64,000 bases of DNA from Tetranychus cinnabarinus (GCA_022266195.1 WHVY01000002.1:14709001-14773000); one strand, 5' to 3'. Shown: positions 35,956 to 46,496, counted from the first letter of the stretch. Numbers and translations are program-made. Notes: generated by a model from the sequence alone, not told the origin.

Positions 35956-37830
35956 TTAATTAACTAAATTGTTTAATTTGTTTGCCATTGTGTTTTCATC
36001 ATCAATCATCTCCATTGCATTAGCTGTTAAGCTTGTACTTTTCAATATTAAACCATGGAACTTGGCTTTCTTTGATAAATTTTTACATGTTTCATGATTT
36101 TCATCATCTAAATAACTAAATTCTTTGCCCTCGTAATCCTCGTATACTTCAAGTGGACGTTTTTTCGCGATATCTGAACGAACTTCATCACTGCAGCATC
36201 CATTAATGATATGTTTAGCGAATTGTGAAATTCCGTAATTGCAATGGTTTTTGAGCAATTGAAGTTCCCAAAGTTGAGTTGCATGGGCATTACAGTACTC
36301 AGGATCTTCCACATGAGGCATGAATAATCCAGTTCCAGCACTTTCGCAATCTAAGAGAATATCAGCTCGAGGATGTTCAATAAACATTCGTCTCACAAAT
36401 GACAATAATGCTAATGTTGCAGCATCATTTGTTTGAAGGGAAACTGATGTACATCGCTTCATAAAGGCCACAACTCGAGGGAAACTTGTTTTTCTTCGCT
36501 TTATTATCATAGTGTCCAAACACTTCAATAAAACTATTATCGTTTTTGTAGGTATTGACAAATCGATATCAGGTAATATTTGATATAATCGCGTATAAAA
36601 TCGTTGATGATCTATGTTAAGAGCGCTTCCTTCTTCGGACAGGATCGAGAAAACTGTTTGACAACTGTTGAGAGTCTGTACAGCATCCAAGAGATCGGAT
36701 TTGATTAGCTTGAACAGAATATTGATTAAATCATCGAAAAATTCAACGTTGATTAAATGGCAAAATTTGGATAATCCTTCAAGAACTGGTGACAACAATT
36801 CTCTGAATCTTGCTTTTTTCACTTCCTCATCACTTAAATCTAAAATAGTTCTTTTCAAAATTCTGAAATATGACAGAAATACATGATCCAGAATCTTTGT
36901 GTGATGTTCCAATCGTCTTTTGTAACTTTCTGAAGCTGCTGCTTCGAGCAAAACGTTGTCCAGTTTTCTAGAAGCTTTCAGTCGTCTTTTAGTTTTCCTG
37001 GACATTTTATCAAGCTCTTTCCTAACCTGGTTCATATCCTTCTTCTCCTGTCCTTTCTTCTCAACTTCTTTGATTTTCAATTCCAAGAAAACAGCAAAGA
37101 CTTGAGGTCGAACAAACAATCCACACGCTTTAATCAATTTTTCTATCTCTTTGACAGCATCTAGTGATACTTCCCCCAATTTGTCCTGGCGAAAAAGAGT
37201 TCCAAAAGATGTACATACTCTATCAGCGATGGCTTCATGTTTAGATAGCGTCATAAAAGGGACTAATGTTTGGATTATGTTATTACGACAGTTGAAGTGA
37301 GGATGAGTAACAAGTAAATCGCAAAGACATTTAACACCTACAGCAGCAATTCGTTCTCTAGCTAGATCCGTTGAAAGTATATCACGATAAAACGAAGATG
37401 ATTGACTCTTAGGTTTTCTCAAAATTTGAGCCATTCTTCTTAAACGGGCAAGATACAATTTGTAGATGGATAAGAGACGCGTCTCATATTGTCTAAGACT
37501 TATTGTTGTTTTCTTAAAGCGCTTCTTCTTGTTTGATTCTTCTTTAATTTTTTCCGAAACTCGATAACCAGGAATCAAGTCTTTGAAAACCTCCAATAAG
37601 GAAAATGCTACTAGCTTTTGTCCAGTGATGAAAGTTAATCGAAAGGCTTCAGAATTTTCTTTCACGTCCAATAATAAAATGAGCCGTCGTAAACGAGATA
37701 GATTCTTCTCCGGGCGACCCAAGATGGTTGAGCATGTTCCGGCAATCTGATCCTTAAGCAGTTCAATGGTTCGCTCTCTTTTATTTAAGCAGGCCAAGAA
37801 ATCATCTTTTAAGGTCACTTTTGCTTCCAT
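35956..37830 (-). CDS. NOC3L: Nucleolar complex protein 3 homologue (NOC3L), intact
   Basis: A single uninterrupted frame of 624 residues. Seen: typical NOC3 segments such as ALVAFSLLEVFKDLIPGY-like (here KLVAFSLLEVFKDLIPGY), HFNCRNNIIQTLVPFM, CHLINVEFFDDLINILFKL and DPEYCNAHATQLWEL, the last close to the C-terminal NOC3 motif. Known role: with NOC2 it forms a complex needed for 60S pre-ribosome maturation and nucleolar export, and it is also linked to replication licensing. Human NOC3L is about 800 residues, so about 150 N-terminal residues are missing. An AAG just before the ATG (TCAAG|GATG) could be a splice acceptor for an unseen upstream exon. The 3' 250 bases are duplicated as a pseudogene at 25360. 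Confidence 0.92.
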   Translation of the reverse strand: MEAKVTLKDDFLACLNKRERTIELLKDQIAGTCSTILGRPEKNLSRLRRLILLLDVKENSEAFRLTFITGQKLVAFSLLEVFKDLIPGYRVSEKIKEESNKKKRFKKTTISLRQYETRLLSIYKLYLARLRRMAQILRKPKSQSSSFYRDILSTDLARERIAAVGVKCLCDLLVTHPHFNCRNNIIQTLVPFMTLSKHEAIADRVCTSFGTLFRQDKLGEVSLDAVKEIEKLIKACGLFVRPQVFAVFLELKIKEVEKKGQEKKDMNQVRKELDKMSRKTKRRLKASRKLDNVLLEAAASESYKRRLEHHTKILDHVFLSYFRILKRTILDLSDEEVKKARFRELLSPVLEGLSKFCHLINVEFFDDLINILFKLIKSDLLDAVQTLNSCQTVFSILSEEGSALNIDHQRFYTRLYQILPDIDLSIPTKTIIVLLKCLDTMIIKRRKTSFPRVVAFMKRCTSVSLQTNDAATLALLSFVRRMFIEHPRADILLDCESAGTGLFMPHVEDPEYCNAHATQLWELQLLKNHCNYGISQFAKHIINGCCSDEVRSDIAKKRPLEVYEDYEGKEFSYLDDENHETCKNLSKKAKFHGLILKSTSLTANAMEMIDDENTMANKLNNLVN

Positions 37831-38701
37831 CCTTGAGTGTTGAAAGCACGAAAATTATAAGTCACAGTATATATTAAATTAGGCAAATTATAATAAAGTA
37901 ACAATTAACAAACAAAAATTTCAATCAGTTTCCAAACAAACAGGCTTAACTTACAGTAAAACGTGAAAATCATGTGGTTTTTTGTTGCTAATGGCAACCA
38001 TTGACGTGTTGGAAATTTAAATTCATTTATCTGAATGAAATCTTCAAATTATTATTACATTCTCAAATAAATCTTGTTGACAGTCATTTGCAATAATTTA
38101 CAATCATTTCGCGGTATAATATTTGATTTTCCATATTGAATCAGCCAAAGCCTCATGCTTTATCAAACAACTCTAATCAAATTTGGCTCTAAATATTTCT
38201 TATGAGTGAAAGTATTCCACTTCATTGTTTACTCATAAAAGTCTATTAGATTGCTAGCTAAGGAGCCCATTAAATTAGTCTCGAAATTGAAAAATCAGGA
38301 TTTTCTTTCTGAATAATTGCAAAATTATTGGAACTGTAAAAGGATCATCGCATATTTCAAGCCAATTTGTACCTTATCTATGATGATAAGTACATTATTG
38401 TACGATGTATTTACAATAAAAGTATGGTAATATTGATTTTCCAGTAACTAATTATCATGCATTTCATATTTTTCTAGATTTAAGCTGCAATTATTCTTAT
38501 GTAAATAAATTGATTCATATTGTTTGAATATTGTATCTAGCGCCATAAGTTCAAAGATTTGTAAGTCATCTGTTTCATCTGCCAATGAAACCAGTTTTGA
38601 AATTAAGTAAACTAAACTAAATCTGTGTTCATCTGTGAAATAATTTATTAAAATCTTTCTATTTTGCGTTATTTATTTATTCGGTGGATCTTCAGTTTTC
38701 A
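37831..38701. promoter_or_regulatory. Divergent intergenic region between NOC3L and dephospho-CoA kinase
   Basis: About 870 AT-rich bases between two start codons pointing away from each other; it should contain both promoters. A pyrimidine-poor acceptor-like 'cttcag' ends at 38695, six bases before the kinase ATG, so that gene may have a 5' UTR intron. No other feature seen. Confidence 0.4.
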
Positions 38702-39409
38702 ATGTTACTAATTGGGTTAACTGGGGGAATCGCCTCTGGTAAATCAACAGTGTCTCGTTATTTGGCCGAGAAAGGTGTAAAGGTTATTGATGCCGATTTG
38801 ATTGCTCATCAAGTTACTGAGCCAGGAACTCCAGCCTGGAAAAAAATCAAAGATGAATTTGGATCATCTGTTTTGACCGAAGAGGGAGCAATCAATCGTG
38901 ATGAATTGGGCAAAATTATTTTCCAAGACCAAGAGAAACGCAAATTGTTGAACAGGATCACTCACCCTTACATTCAACGAGAAATTTTCATGCAAATTCT
39001 CACAGCCTTCATTCATTTCGAGCATTATGTGGTTCTTGATCTACCCCTGCTTTTTGAGGTGTCTAAATTCACTAACCTCTTCCACAAAATTATTGTCGTT
39101 AATGTAAATGAACAACAACAAATCGAACGTCTTAACAAGCGAAACAATTACAGTGCAGAAGAAGCTCAACTCAGGATTTCAAGCCAAATGCCATTGAGTG
39201 AAAAGTGTCGATTAGCCGATTACGTTATTGATAATGATGAAACCATAGAGAAGACGAAAGAGCAAGTTGATTCCATTTTAAACGAACTGAACACTTCAAA
39301 AGCTTATTTGAAATACCGTTTTCTCCTTCTGTTCCTGTTATTCAATTTATTACTCTTCATTTACGTATTCATCAATAGTTTATCCAGATTTGTTAAATCA
39401 TTCCAATAA
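38702..39409 (+). CDS. DCAKD: Dephospho-CoA kinase (DCAKD type) with C-terminal membrane segment
   Basis: A single-exon frame of 235 residues from the ATG at 38702, the start that places the fold at residue 2 (MLLIGLTGGIASGKST). Seen: P-loop GGIASGKS at 8-15; DADLIAHQV with the acidic substrate-site residues at about 32-40; RDELG and HPYIQ motifs; a lid region with NKRN; and a hydrophobic C-terminal helix at about 207-228. Known role: ATP-dependent 3'-phosphorylation of dephospho-CoA, the last step of CoA biosynthesis; animal DCAKD proteins also carry a C-terminal hydrophobic segment. The stop codon TAA lies inside an AATAAA (39405-39410), a possible poly(A) signal. It is convergent with TELO2, whose stop is 176 bases away. 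Confidence 0.94.
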   Translation: MLLIGLTGGIASGKSTVSRYLAEKGVKVIDADLIAHQVTEPGTPAWKKIKDEFGSSVLTEEGAINRDELGKIIFQDQEKRKLLNRITHPYIQREIFMQILTAFIHFEHYVVLDLPLLFEVSKFTNLFHKIIVVNVNEQQQIERLNKRNNYSAEEAQLRISSQMPLSEKCRLADYVIDNDETIEKTKEQVDSILNELNTSKAYLKYRFLLLFLLFNLLLFIYVFINSLSRFVKSFQ

Positions 39410-39584
39410 AGTTTTAATGTCCATTGCCTAAATTATAATTTTGCCATTATCGCGAAATTCCATTAAATAGTAGAATTTGTTTATTATGAAAAAATATTTT
39501 AATCTGTCATATTTCTCATAAAAATACACATATTTACAAATAATTTAACGAAACTTGTATCTTTACAAAAGCCTCACGTCAGTA

Positions 39585-42029
39585 TTATGCCTCTGAATCA
39601 ACCAGCTGTTTTAACAAGAATAACGCATTTAATGATCTTTCGATACAGTCTTTATCTGAGTCTTTCTCGGTCACATCAATAAGCCATTTCTTGAATTCAA
39701 TCAGGTCATTTTGCATGTATTCCAATAAGTAAGTTCTGGGAACTGAAATAAAGATCATACATAAACAGAAGATGATAGCCTGGCGAACAAAGCTGTAAGG
39801 AAGAAAACAAAACAAAGAAGTTAGTCAACAAATTATGAAAATATTCAAACAAATTTAATTGGCATACCTTTCAACATGATATCTGAAAGCCCATAAAAAT
39901 TCAATCAGAGATTTCCCCATTCTTCGAGTGATAGGAGCCTGTGATGATGATTCTAAAATTATTCCGAGAGTATAGAGTAATCGTCCAAGAAGATAATAAT
40001 CTTCACCGACTAAATTGAAAGTAATGTTAGGACTATCGTGGTGCTTCATCAACGGAAAGAAGAAATGACCCGAAAATTGAACAAATTTGTTTACATAAGT
40101 ATTTGTTGTTCGTGGTTTAGAGATGATTTTAGTTTTACTCATGATTCTGTCTTCAACGACAGTTTTCCATTTTGCTTCGGCTATCACAATATCATTCGGT
40201 ATGACTTTAGTAATCAACTGAGTATCATCGTTCATCTTGCTGTCTTCCTCGCAGCTGAATTTACAAATTTTTTGACTGGCCATGGCAAGGGTTTCTAATA
40301 TCAATAAGCGCCTTTCAATATCCAAGTTGTTGTCATAAAATTGTCCAGTTAAATAAGTAGCTACAGTGATTGGTGAAACTGTAAGTAATTTGACTAATGC
40401 ATCGCGTCTTAAGGTAATAAAATCAGGTGTCTCGAAGGTATCTTGAAGATTTAACAATGAGATAGCAAAGTCTTCTGCATAATCTTCAATCATGGATGCA
40501 TTTTTATCAATGATTTCCATAGTCGACTTCAAACAAATTTGATTCCAATCACAATTTTCAACATCTCGTAATCCAGAAATACAGTCTACTACATAGATTG
40601 GTTTTTTCGTCTTGTCAACTGGAATATCATTTGATAAATCATAAGGCGTAAGGTCATCTTCATCATCCTCTTCGTCTTCTTCCTCGTCATCAGTAATGCT
40701 TTTAGTACTCAATTTGCTCATTGAGATATCAATATCTTCATTTTTCATTGTTTTGTCAGTATCAATCGTGTGAGGCTCAGTGCCATAAAGCTCCATAAGA
40801 GTGATAACTTCTGGAAGCTTTTCAATGTCGACTTCAAATTGAGGTCCTTCCGATTTAAGAATCGATAAAAATAACTTGCTTACATAGAGACCAGTGAATC
40901 TTATTTCAGGTAGTACACTGGAAAGATAAATTTCAGTGGCATGTATCACGCAATTAAGAAATTTATTCATAGTTTGCTTGGGTAAATCTTTAGGTCTCAA
41001 ATATTTTGCCGAGATCGCAAGACCACAACAGATGTAGAACTGTTGTTCAAAAGATCTATGTTTCACTGCACTTCCATTGCTCCAAGCTGATAGTAAGTTG
41101 TCTAAAGTTTTAATGAAAAGATCGGTTGAAATATTGGCCAAATATCCAATTAAGTTGATTATGAATGATTTATTTTCGTAATGATTACCGAGGATGAATT
41201 TTTCGGTAAACAGGTAATTTATTTTCGCAGATTGCAATGGAGCATCTTTCAAAATCCATTGTGCCTGATTTGGATCGGAAGCAAACATTAAAACATGACG
41301 AATGATTCCTTCAACATTTCTATCACTTTGGGAAATTATCAATTTATGACCAATCCGACGCCAAATGAAGTCGTTAGCACAATTATTCAATACAAGCGAA
41401 GTGAATTGCTTCCAAACAATATCACTATAACCAGAAGAAGCGATTTTTCCAATTAAATTACAGAAGAAGTCAACTCGACAATCTTTCTCTTTTTGTATGC
41501 GTTTGTGGATTTTACAAAAAACAACAAAGATGATAGAACACAATTTTGCAAAATAATTCACTGGAATAAAGGATTGTGGGGTCTTTAATTGCATCTTGTT
41601 AGCAACATATGAAGGAACATTGATTATACATCTAATCATGTCATCATCAACTAACTTAGAAAAACCAGCAGATGAAGATCCTTTTTCAACAATTTGAAGA
41701 AATGTTTGGACAAGATGTTTTTTACGGAAAATAAACTGATTTAGAAGATGACAAAGTTCGTCTCGTCGATGAGATTCATCACAGCTGATCAATTGGTTAC
41801 AAATTATTGGCAAAAGATTAATTTTTTTCTTCAAAATAATATCCTCTAAAAGTGCACGATGACCCTCGACCAATGTAGAAGGTTGGTCCAATTTGATGAA
41901 AATTAACTTGCAGCAATTTAGATAATCATTTTCTTGCGAATCAGTAACTGAAGTAAAACGACAGTCTCCAAGTGCATCCCAAGATATTCCAGGAGATGAA
42001 GATAATGTTTGAATCAGTGTTGACCACAT
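39585..42029 (-). CDS. TELO2: Telomere length regulation protein TEL2 homologue (TELO2)
   Basis: Exons 39868-42029 and 39585-39792 (GTATGC donor, TTACAG acceptor) join in frame to give 789 residues. Seen: an alpha-helical repeat protein with an acidic spacer at about 445-457 (DDEEEDEEDDEDD) followed by LTPYDLSND, and a C-terminal part with VNKFVQFSGHFFFPLM and LLGRLLYTLGIILE, the conserved TEL2 C-terminal region. Known role: scaffold of the TTT complex (TELO2-TTI1-TTI2), which with HSP90 and R2TP stabilises PI3K-like kinases (ATM, ATR, mTOR, DNA-PKcs, SMG1). The acidic linker in vertebrate TELO2 is a CK2 site that recruits R2TP through PIH1D1. The run here may serve the same role (inference). 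Confidence 0.93.
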
Positions 42030-42617
42030 CGTTTAATTTTAAACCAAATTAACTAGAATAAACTTGAAATGCGTGATAAAATATAATAACAATGAACTCA
42101 ATTCGACATAAACAGAAACATAACCAAGTTATCAGAGTAAAAGCGAAATGAAATTCATTGGAATAAGTTGATTTTCATATTTTATCAATAGATGTCACTA
42201 AACGTAGACCAAGACCTAACCGGTTCATTCAAAAATTGCTTAAAGTTTTCACATTTTCGATATTTTTGAGTTTTCTTTCATTTATCAGAATAAAATTAAT
42301 AATTTTATCTTATTTACGTCCATTATCTATTAAACTAGACATACTACTAATATATTAAATGAAAAAATCCGACTGAACGGAAATGTGTGAAGATGAAATT
42401 GATAATATTTGGCTATTGGAATCAAATAGACGTGAACTAAGATTGCAAGTCAAGTTTTGCAATTTAATTATTGCTTATTGGATAATGGACGAAGTTAGTG
42501 CTTACTTTTTGCATGATTGAAAAAAAGTTAATCGATATTACAGTAGTTTAAGAGCAAACATTTAACAAATTTTTATTGACGTGAAGTTTATGCAACAGAT
42601 TTTGATTGAGGTAATCC
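42030..42617. other. Intergenic region, TELO2 promoter side and 3' UTR of secreted gene A1
   Basis: It contains the upstream region of TELO2 (minus strand) and the 3' region of the next minus-strand gene. An AATAAA for that gene lies on the minus strand at 42572-42577. Bases 42395-42617 align with 46600-46814, the same flank of the second pair, so the duplicated unit extends about 220 bases past the stop codon. Confidence 0.5.
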
Positions 42618-43394
42618 TTAACCGAACAATTTACCAGCGACAGCACCAACGACACTACCAGTAACATCACCAGCAACCTTACCGGCTACTTTACCAACTC
42701 CACTTCCAACAGCTTTTACTCCACTGTCGGCCATTTGACCAACCTTTGAAGCTCCACCAGCAAGTAAATCAGCTTTAGCACCAGCAACTTTACCTAAACC
42801 ATTGGTAAGAGATTCACCAACATTACCGACACCTTTGATTGCATTAGCTTTAAGACCGAAACCCATATCAGCAACTGAAGCACCAGCTTTGAATCCATTC
42901 TCAACAGCACTTCCAACTCCATTGATACCTTGACCAATAGCACCACCAAGTTTATCACCAAGTAAAGATTGAGCGGCACCAGCAACCATGTTGGAACCAG
43001 AACTAGCCAATTTACCAACTCCATTAATACCAGAACTAACAGCATCACCTAATTTATTTTCTGCCTGAGCAGCCATTGAAGCTCCACTTGAGATGAGGTT
43101 ACCAGCAGCATCGAGTCCACTTGTTTCCAATGCACCAATGCCTTTAATACCATTTGATACTCCGTTAGCTGCACCAGTAGCTAGTGAACCTAAACCAGAG
43201 GCTACTGAGTTAACAGCATTGGAAGCAACTGATGAGGCTACCGACGAGGCGACATTAGCAATTAGATTGGCTGGATTCAAGAAGGATCGACCATGAACAT
43301 TGCTTTGTAAGTCGAAGTCGGGTGATTGTTCATTGCAAACTACTGATGAAGCGATGATCAGTGAGAAGAGGATTGATACTGGAATTGGTTGCAT
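42618..43394 (-). CDS. Secreted glycine-zipper family protein, 258-aa class, pair A
   Basis: A single-exon gene beginning with a clear signal peptide (about 20 residues, predicted cleavage near SSVVC|NEQ). Then comes a short polar segment (NEQSPDFDLQSNVHGR) and a long low-complexity body; by hand count roughly a fifth Gly and a sixth Ala, with much Ser and Val. Residues 234-258 have Gly at every fourth position (234, 238, 242, 246, 250, 254, 258), a classic glycine zipper, which favours close helix packing, self-assembly or membrane association. No Cys in the mature part. A TATA box lies on the minus strand at 43512-43519. It differs from the pair B copy only at two signal-peptide residues. 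Head to head with the 324-aa gene at 44206. Silk-like or salivary product is a guess from secretion and composition. Confidence 0.88.
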   Translation of the reverse strand: MQPIPVSILFSLIIASSVVCNEQSPDFDLQSNVHGRSFLNPANLIANVASSVASSVASNAVNSVASGLGSLATGAANGVSNGIKGIGALETSGLDAAGNLISSGASMAAQAENKLGDAVSSGINGVGKLASSGSNMVAGAAQSLLGDKLGGAIGQGINGVGSAVENGFKAGASVADMGFGLKANAIKGVGNVGESLTNGLGKVAGAKADLLAGGASKVGQMADSGVKAVGSGVGKVAGKVAGDVTGSVVGAVAGKLFG

Positions 43395-44205
43395 ATTGAT
43401 GGTTTAGTTAGAGACTTTGCTTTACACAAAATTATATTACTAGAATAATCTAATTGAATTGATACTGGTGATAGATCAACTTGATAATAATAAAAGTCAA
43501 AACTTCGAGCATTTATATACGATTTACTATATACTTTTTTACTCACACAAATTGTCTTATTTGATTGATTTTCATTCATATTTTGGTAAATCAGAAAAAC
43601 ATAGAAACAAATGATTTGACGTTGCATATTAAGTGAATATGAACGGGAAAAATAGTTAACTAAATATTCAGAACAAAAAACAAATATTGCATTAACTAGA
43701 AAATAAGATTGGTACTGTTGCCCGCGCATTGACGATCAAATCAAAGCACAATTCCAAATGTGTTATACAATTGTTATGACAATTTAATGAAAAGCAGGTG
43801 ATAAGAGCAGGCATCATAACTTAGATTGGTGTAAGTGTCCGCTCATCGGTGCTAAATCAATGTCTTGTCATTCAAAATGTTTGCTATTGGCCATTCATAG
43901 ACGATAGTATATCACCTGTTATATAAGCCGTCTAAATAAATTGGTTCATTAGAACTTGTTTGATTATTCAGTAATGAAAATCGATCAAACAGTTAAACAA
44001 AATATTGCATTGTTTTAATTTGACGTAGAAATAAGAAGACAATGAATGTGTGAGCAAAAAGTGAGTTGATTCGTATATAAATGCCCGAGTTTTTGGATTT
44101 GATTATCACCAAGTTGATTTAACTCAAACAATTTAAGTTAATTCAATTAGATAATTCTAGTAATATAATTTTGTGTAAAACAAAGTCTCTAACTAAACCA
44201 TAAAC
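43395..44205. promoter_or_regulatory. Bidirectional mirror-image promoter, pair A
   Basis: TATATAAA boxes occur on both strands (minus 43512-43519, plus 44074-44081), about 125 bases from each start codon. The outer parts are inverted copies of each other ('gattgattttcatt', 'ttgacgt...aaacaat' and the 'gtatataaatgc' region occur in mirrored order). The middle, 43707-43890, is a block conserved in all four pairs, with two related cores ('gcccgcgcattga' and 'tccgctcatcggt'), each preceded by 'gattggt' and followed by a 'caaatc' or 'taaatc' element. This suggests a shared enhancer that drives both genes together. Confidence 0.7.
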
Positions 44206-45180
44206 ATGCAACCAATCCCAGTATCAATCCTCTTCTCTCTCTTCATCGCTTCATCAGTAGTTTGCAATGAACAATCACCCGAATTGAATTTGCAAGGCAA
44301 TGTTCATGGTCGACTCTTCTTGAACCCATTCAAAATCGCTTCCAATGTTGTCTCATCAGTCGCTTCTAATGCTGGTAAAGCTATTGGTGGAGTTGCTAAT
44401 CAAGCTGCTGATGCCGAAACCAAGTTAGGTAATGCTGTCAGTTCTGGTATCAATGGAGTTGGTAAATTGGCTAGTGCTGGTTCTAATGTGGCTGCAGGTG
44501 CCGTTGAATCTTTTGCTAACATGAAAGGTGATGCAGTTCGTGCTATTGGTGACATTGCTGCATTCAAAGCTAACATGGCTTCTGGTGCCATTAAAGGAGC
44601 TGGTCAAATGGCTAATTCACTTCTCAGTGGACTTGGTTTAGCTCCTCTTGGTAGTCTTGTCTCTGCTGGAACTAACAAGTTGGGTGATGTCGCATCTAAG
44701 ATTGGATCAGCAGCCGATAAAAAGTTTGATGCACTTGGTGATCTTAATGTTGTCGGAGGTAAAGCTATTGGTAACAAAATCAAAGGACTTGGAAGTGCAG
44801 TTGAGAATGGATTCAAAGCTGCTGGATCAGTTGCTGATATGGGTTTCGGTCTTAAAGCTAATGCCATTAAAGGAATCGGTGGAGCTGCTGAGTCTCTGGC
44901 AAATGGTTTGGGTAAGGCTGCTGGTGCCAAAGGAGATGCACTTGCTGATGGAGCTTCAAAGGCTGGTCAAATGGCAGAAAGTGGAGTAAAAGCAGCAAGT
45001 GATGCCGCTGGTAAGGTTGCTGGTGATGTTGCTGGTAAAGTTGATAGTGCTGTTGGTGCTATTACTGATGGAGCTTCAAAGGCTGGAGAAATGGCCAGCA
45101 ATGGAGTTAAAGCCGCTGGTGATGCAGCAGGTAAAGCAGTTGGTGCTTTAACTGGTGCCGTTTCAGGTCTTTTTGGTTAA
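44206..45180 (+). CDS. Secreted glycine-zipper family protein, 324-aa class, pair A
   Basis: A single-exon gene. Signal peptide MQPIPVSILFSLFIASSVVC, then NEQSPELNLQGNVHGR, then Gly/Ala-rich modules. It shares with the 258-aa class the segments 'SGINGVGKLAS', 'SAVENGFKA' and 'VADMGFGLKANAIKG', and has its own modules (AGAVESFANMKGDAVRAIGD; FDALGDLNVVGGKAIGNKIK). The C-terminal third consists of Ala/Lys/Asp-rich amphipathic repeats ending with Gly at 305, 309, 313, 317, 321 and 324. A TATA box at 44074-44081 and a poly(A) signal at 45303-45308 frame a simple short transcript. It differs from the pair B copy at four residues. Composition and secretion fit a structural or adhesive secretion; the zipper also fits an amyloid-like, antifreeze-like or membrane-active role. 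Function unproven. Confidence 0.88.
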   Translation: MQPIPVSILFSLFIASSVVCNEQSPELNLQGNVHGRLFLNPFKIASNVVSSVASNAGKAIGGVANQAADAETKLGNAVSSGINGVGKLASAGSNVAAGAVESFANMKGDAVRAIGDIAAFKANMASGAIKGAGQMANSLLSGLGLAPLGSLVSAGTNKLGDVASKIGSAADKKFDALGDLNVVGGKAIGNKIKGLGSAVENGFKAAGSVADMGFGLKANAIKGIGGAAESLANGLGKAAGAKGDALADGASKAGQMAESGVKAASDAAGKVAGDVAGKVDSAVGAITDGASKAGEMASNGVKAAGDAAGKAVGALTGAVSGLFG

Positions 45181-45656
45181 ATCTAACATCTTAACCAAAT
45201 ATACTACAGAAAGTCTTTAAACTTTCAGGATCATTCACAAACCCAATATTTTAGCATTTAATTTCAATAGAAATGTATTCTTTCAACGTCTAATTATTCA
45301 ACAATAAACTAAATTTCAAAGCTGTAATTTCTTCATTTCAATTCATTTCCTTCCTTACATTATTTCGATCAGTTTATTAAAATATATCAATTTTACTTTC
45401 AAATATCTATAACTAAGCTACGACCGATATAGTTTGTAACCAAATAAATTTGACTTTGCTTTTCAACCAGTCGGTTTTGACGGTAAAAATATATTTTTAA
45501 TTTTTTTTTGGTGGTCACATTGGTAAAATGTAGCCTAGATGAATGTCTAACAAAAAAGTCTGATAAAACAATGGCGCAAATATGGTCAGTCATTATCGGT
45601 AGTGTATGAAAAACAGATTGGTGATAAACTTTGTCAGGCCAGACCTTAAGTTTATA
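45181..45656. other. 3' flank of pair A 324-aa gene and spacer
   Basis: It contains the 3' UTR and poly(A) signal (AATAAA 45303-45308); the first 150 bases align with the 3' flanks of the other 324-aa genes. Beyond about 45360 the sequence is AT-rich without recognised features. Confidence 0.5.
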
Positions 45657-46214
45657 TTAGGGTGTCAAATAAATTTTGCGGTTCGCTGTGAAAAAAAGAT
45701 TTGATTGTGATCTTTTTTGGTTAAAACATTACTTAGCCTTAATTAATCAGTAAAAAGAAAAAAATCGAATTCGACAAAATATCCACAAAATTATTGAATT
45801 TTTACAGTTGTTTAAAGGTTACAAAAAATCGACCAAAACTTTTTTTTTCACCAACTTTTTACATCAAATTTTCTAGCGACGCGTCACAAAATTTCTAACC
45901 CCAGATTCTCAATACTTGCGAATCTATCCTAAGTACCTGATCTCATCTCTATGAACCTCAATCTATCTTGACTTTTGGAAAATTCATTCAAAGAAGAGAA
46001 GGTCTACTCAGGAACGGAGGTCAAAATCACTTTTGTCGATTTTTTCGCAATAAATTTTTGACGCTCACCAAAACGACATCAATTATTCGATGTGAAAAAT
46101 TGAAAAGATATATTAATACTGAAGGTCCTTAATTTGATTTTTTGATTTAATGAAATTCTAGTCAATTCTAAGCTAAACTTCATACCCAATCGCAAAACTT
46201 ATTTGACACCCTAA
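45657..46214. mobile_element. 558-bp TA-flanked element with inverted ends (mariner-like MITE)
   Basis: The terminal inverted repeats match over about 24 bases with one mismatch: TTAGGGTGTCAAATAAATTT at the left end, and TTAGGGTGTCAAATAAGTTT read inward from the right end. TA dinucleotides flank both ends (45655-45656, 46215-46216), as expected for Tc1/mariner target duplication. The interior has no long frame, so the element is non-autonomous. It sits between pairs A and B of the secreted family and is absent from the matching position of the other pairs. Confidence 0.75.
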
Positions 46215-46496
46215 TACATGTATTATAAGTTTAGTTTTAACAAATCACTTTCTAACGAATCTTAAATTTCAATACATATCGATGTTTTGCTTTTCCTAGC
46301 ATTTTTAATTTCTAAATGAAACTGAATATCTATCTCGGTCTATCTCGATCTACCTACATGTACATCTAGCATCGACCTACTAATAACAATTGCAATACAA
46401 ATGTTGTTGTCAATATAAGGCCAAGTTGATCATGAATTTTTGCTATAATCACTGATACCATGTCAGCGAAATTTGTAATAAACTGTTTGTCTCTAA

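Noticed and set aside
42794..43296. Long open frames overlapping the 258-aa genes in other frames and on the other strand (also at 46991-47493, 57161-57663, 62324-62826)
   Set aside because: They follow from the biased GGT/GCT codon use of the real gene, recur at the same relative place in every copy, and have no signal peptide or domain of their own.
44400..44930. Ala/Pro-rich antisense frames in the 324-aa genes (also at 48572-49102, 58747-59214, 60773-61240)
   Set aside because: Mirror products of the sense repeats. The sense frame has the signal peptide, TATA box and poly(A) signal.
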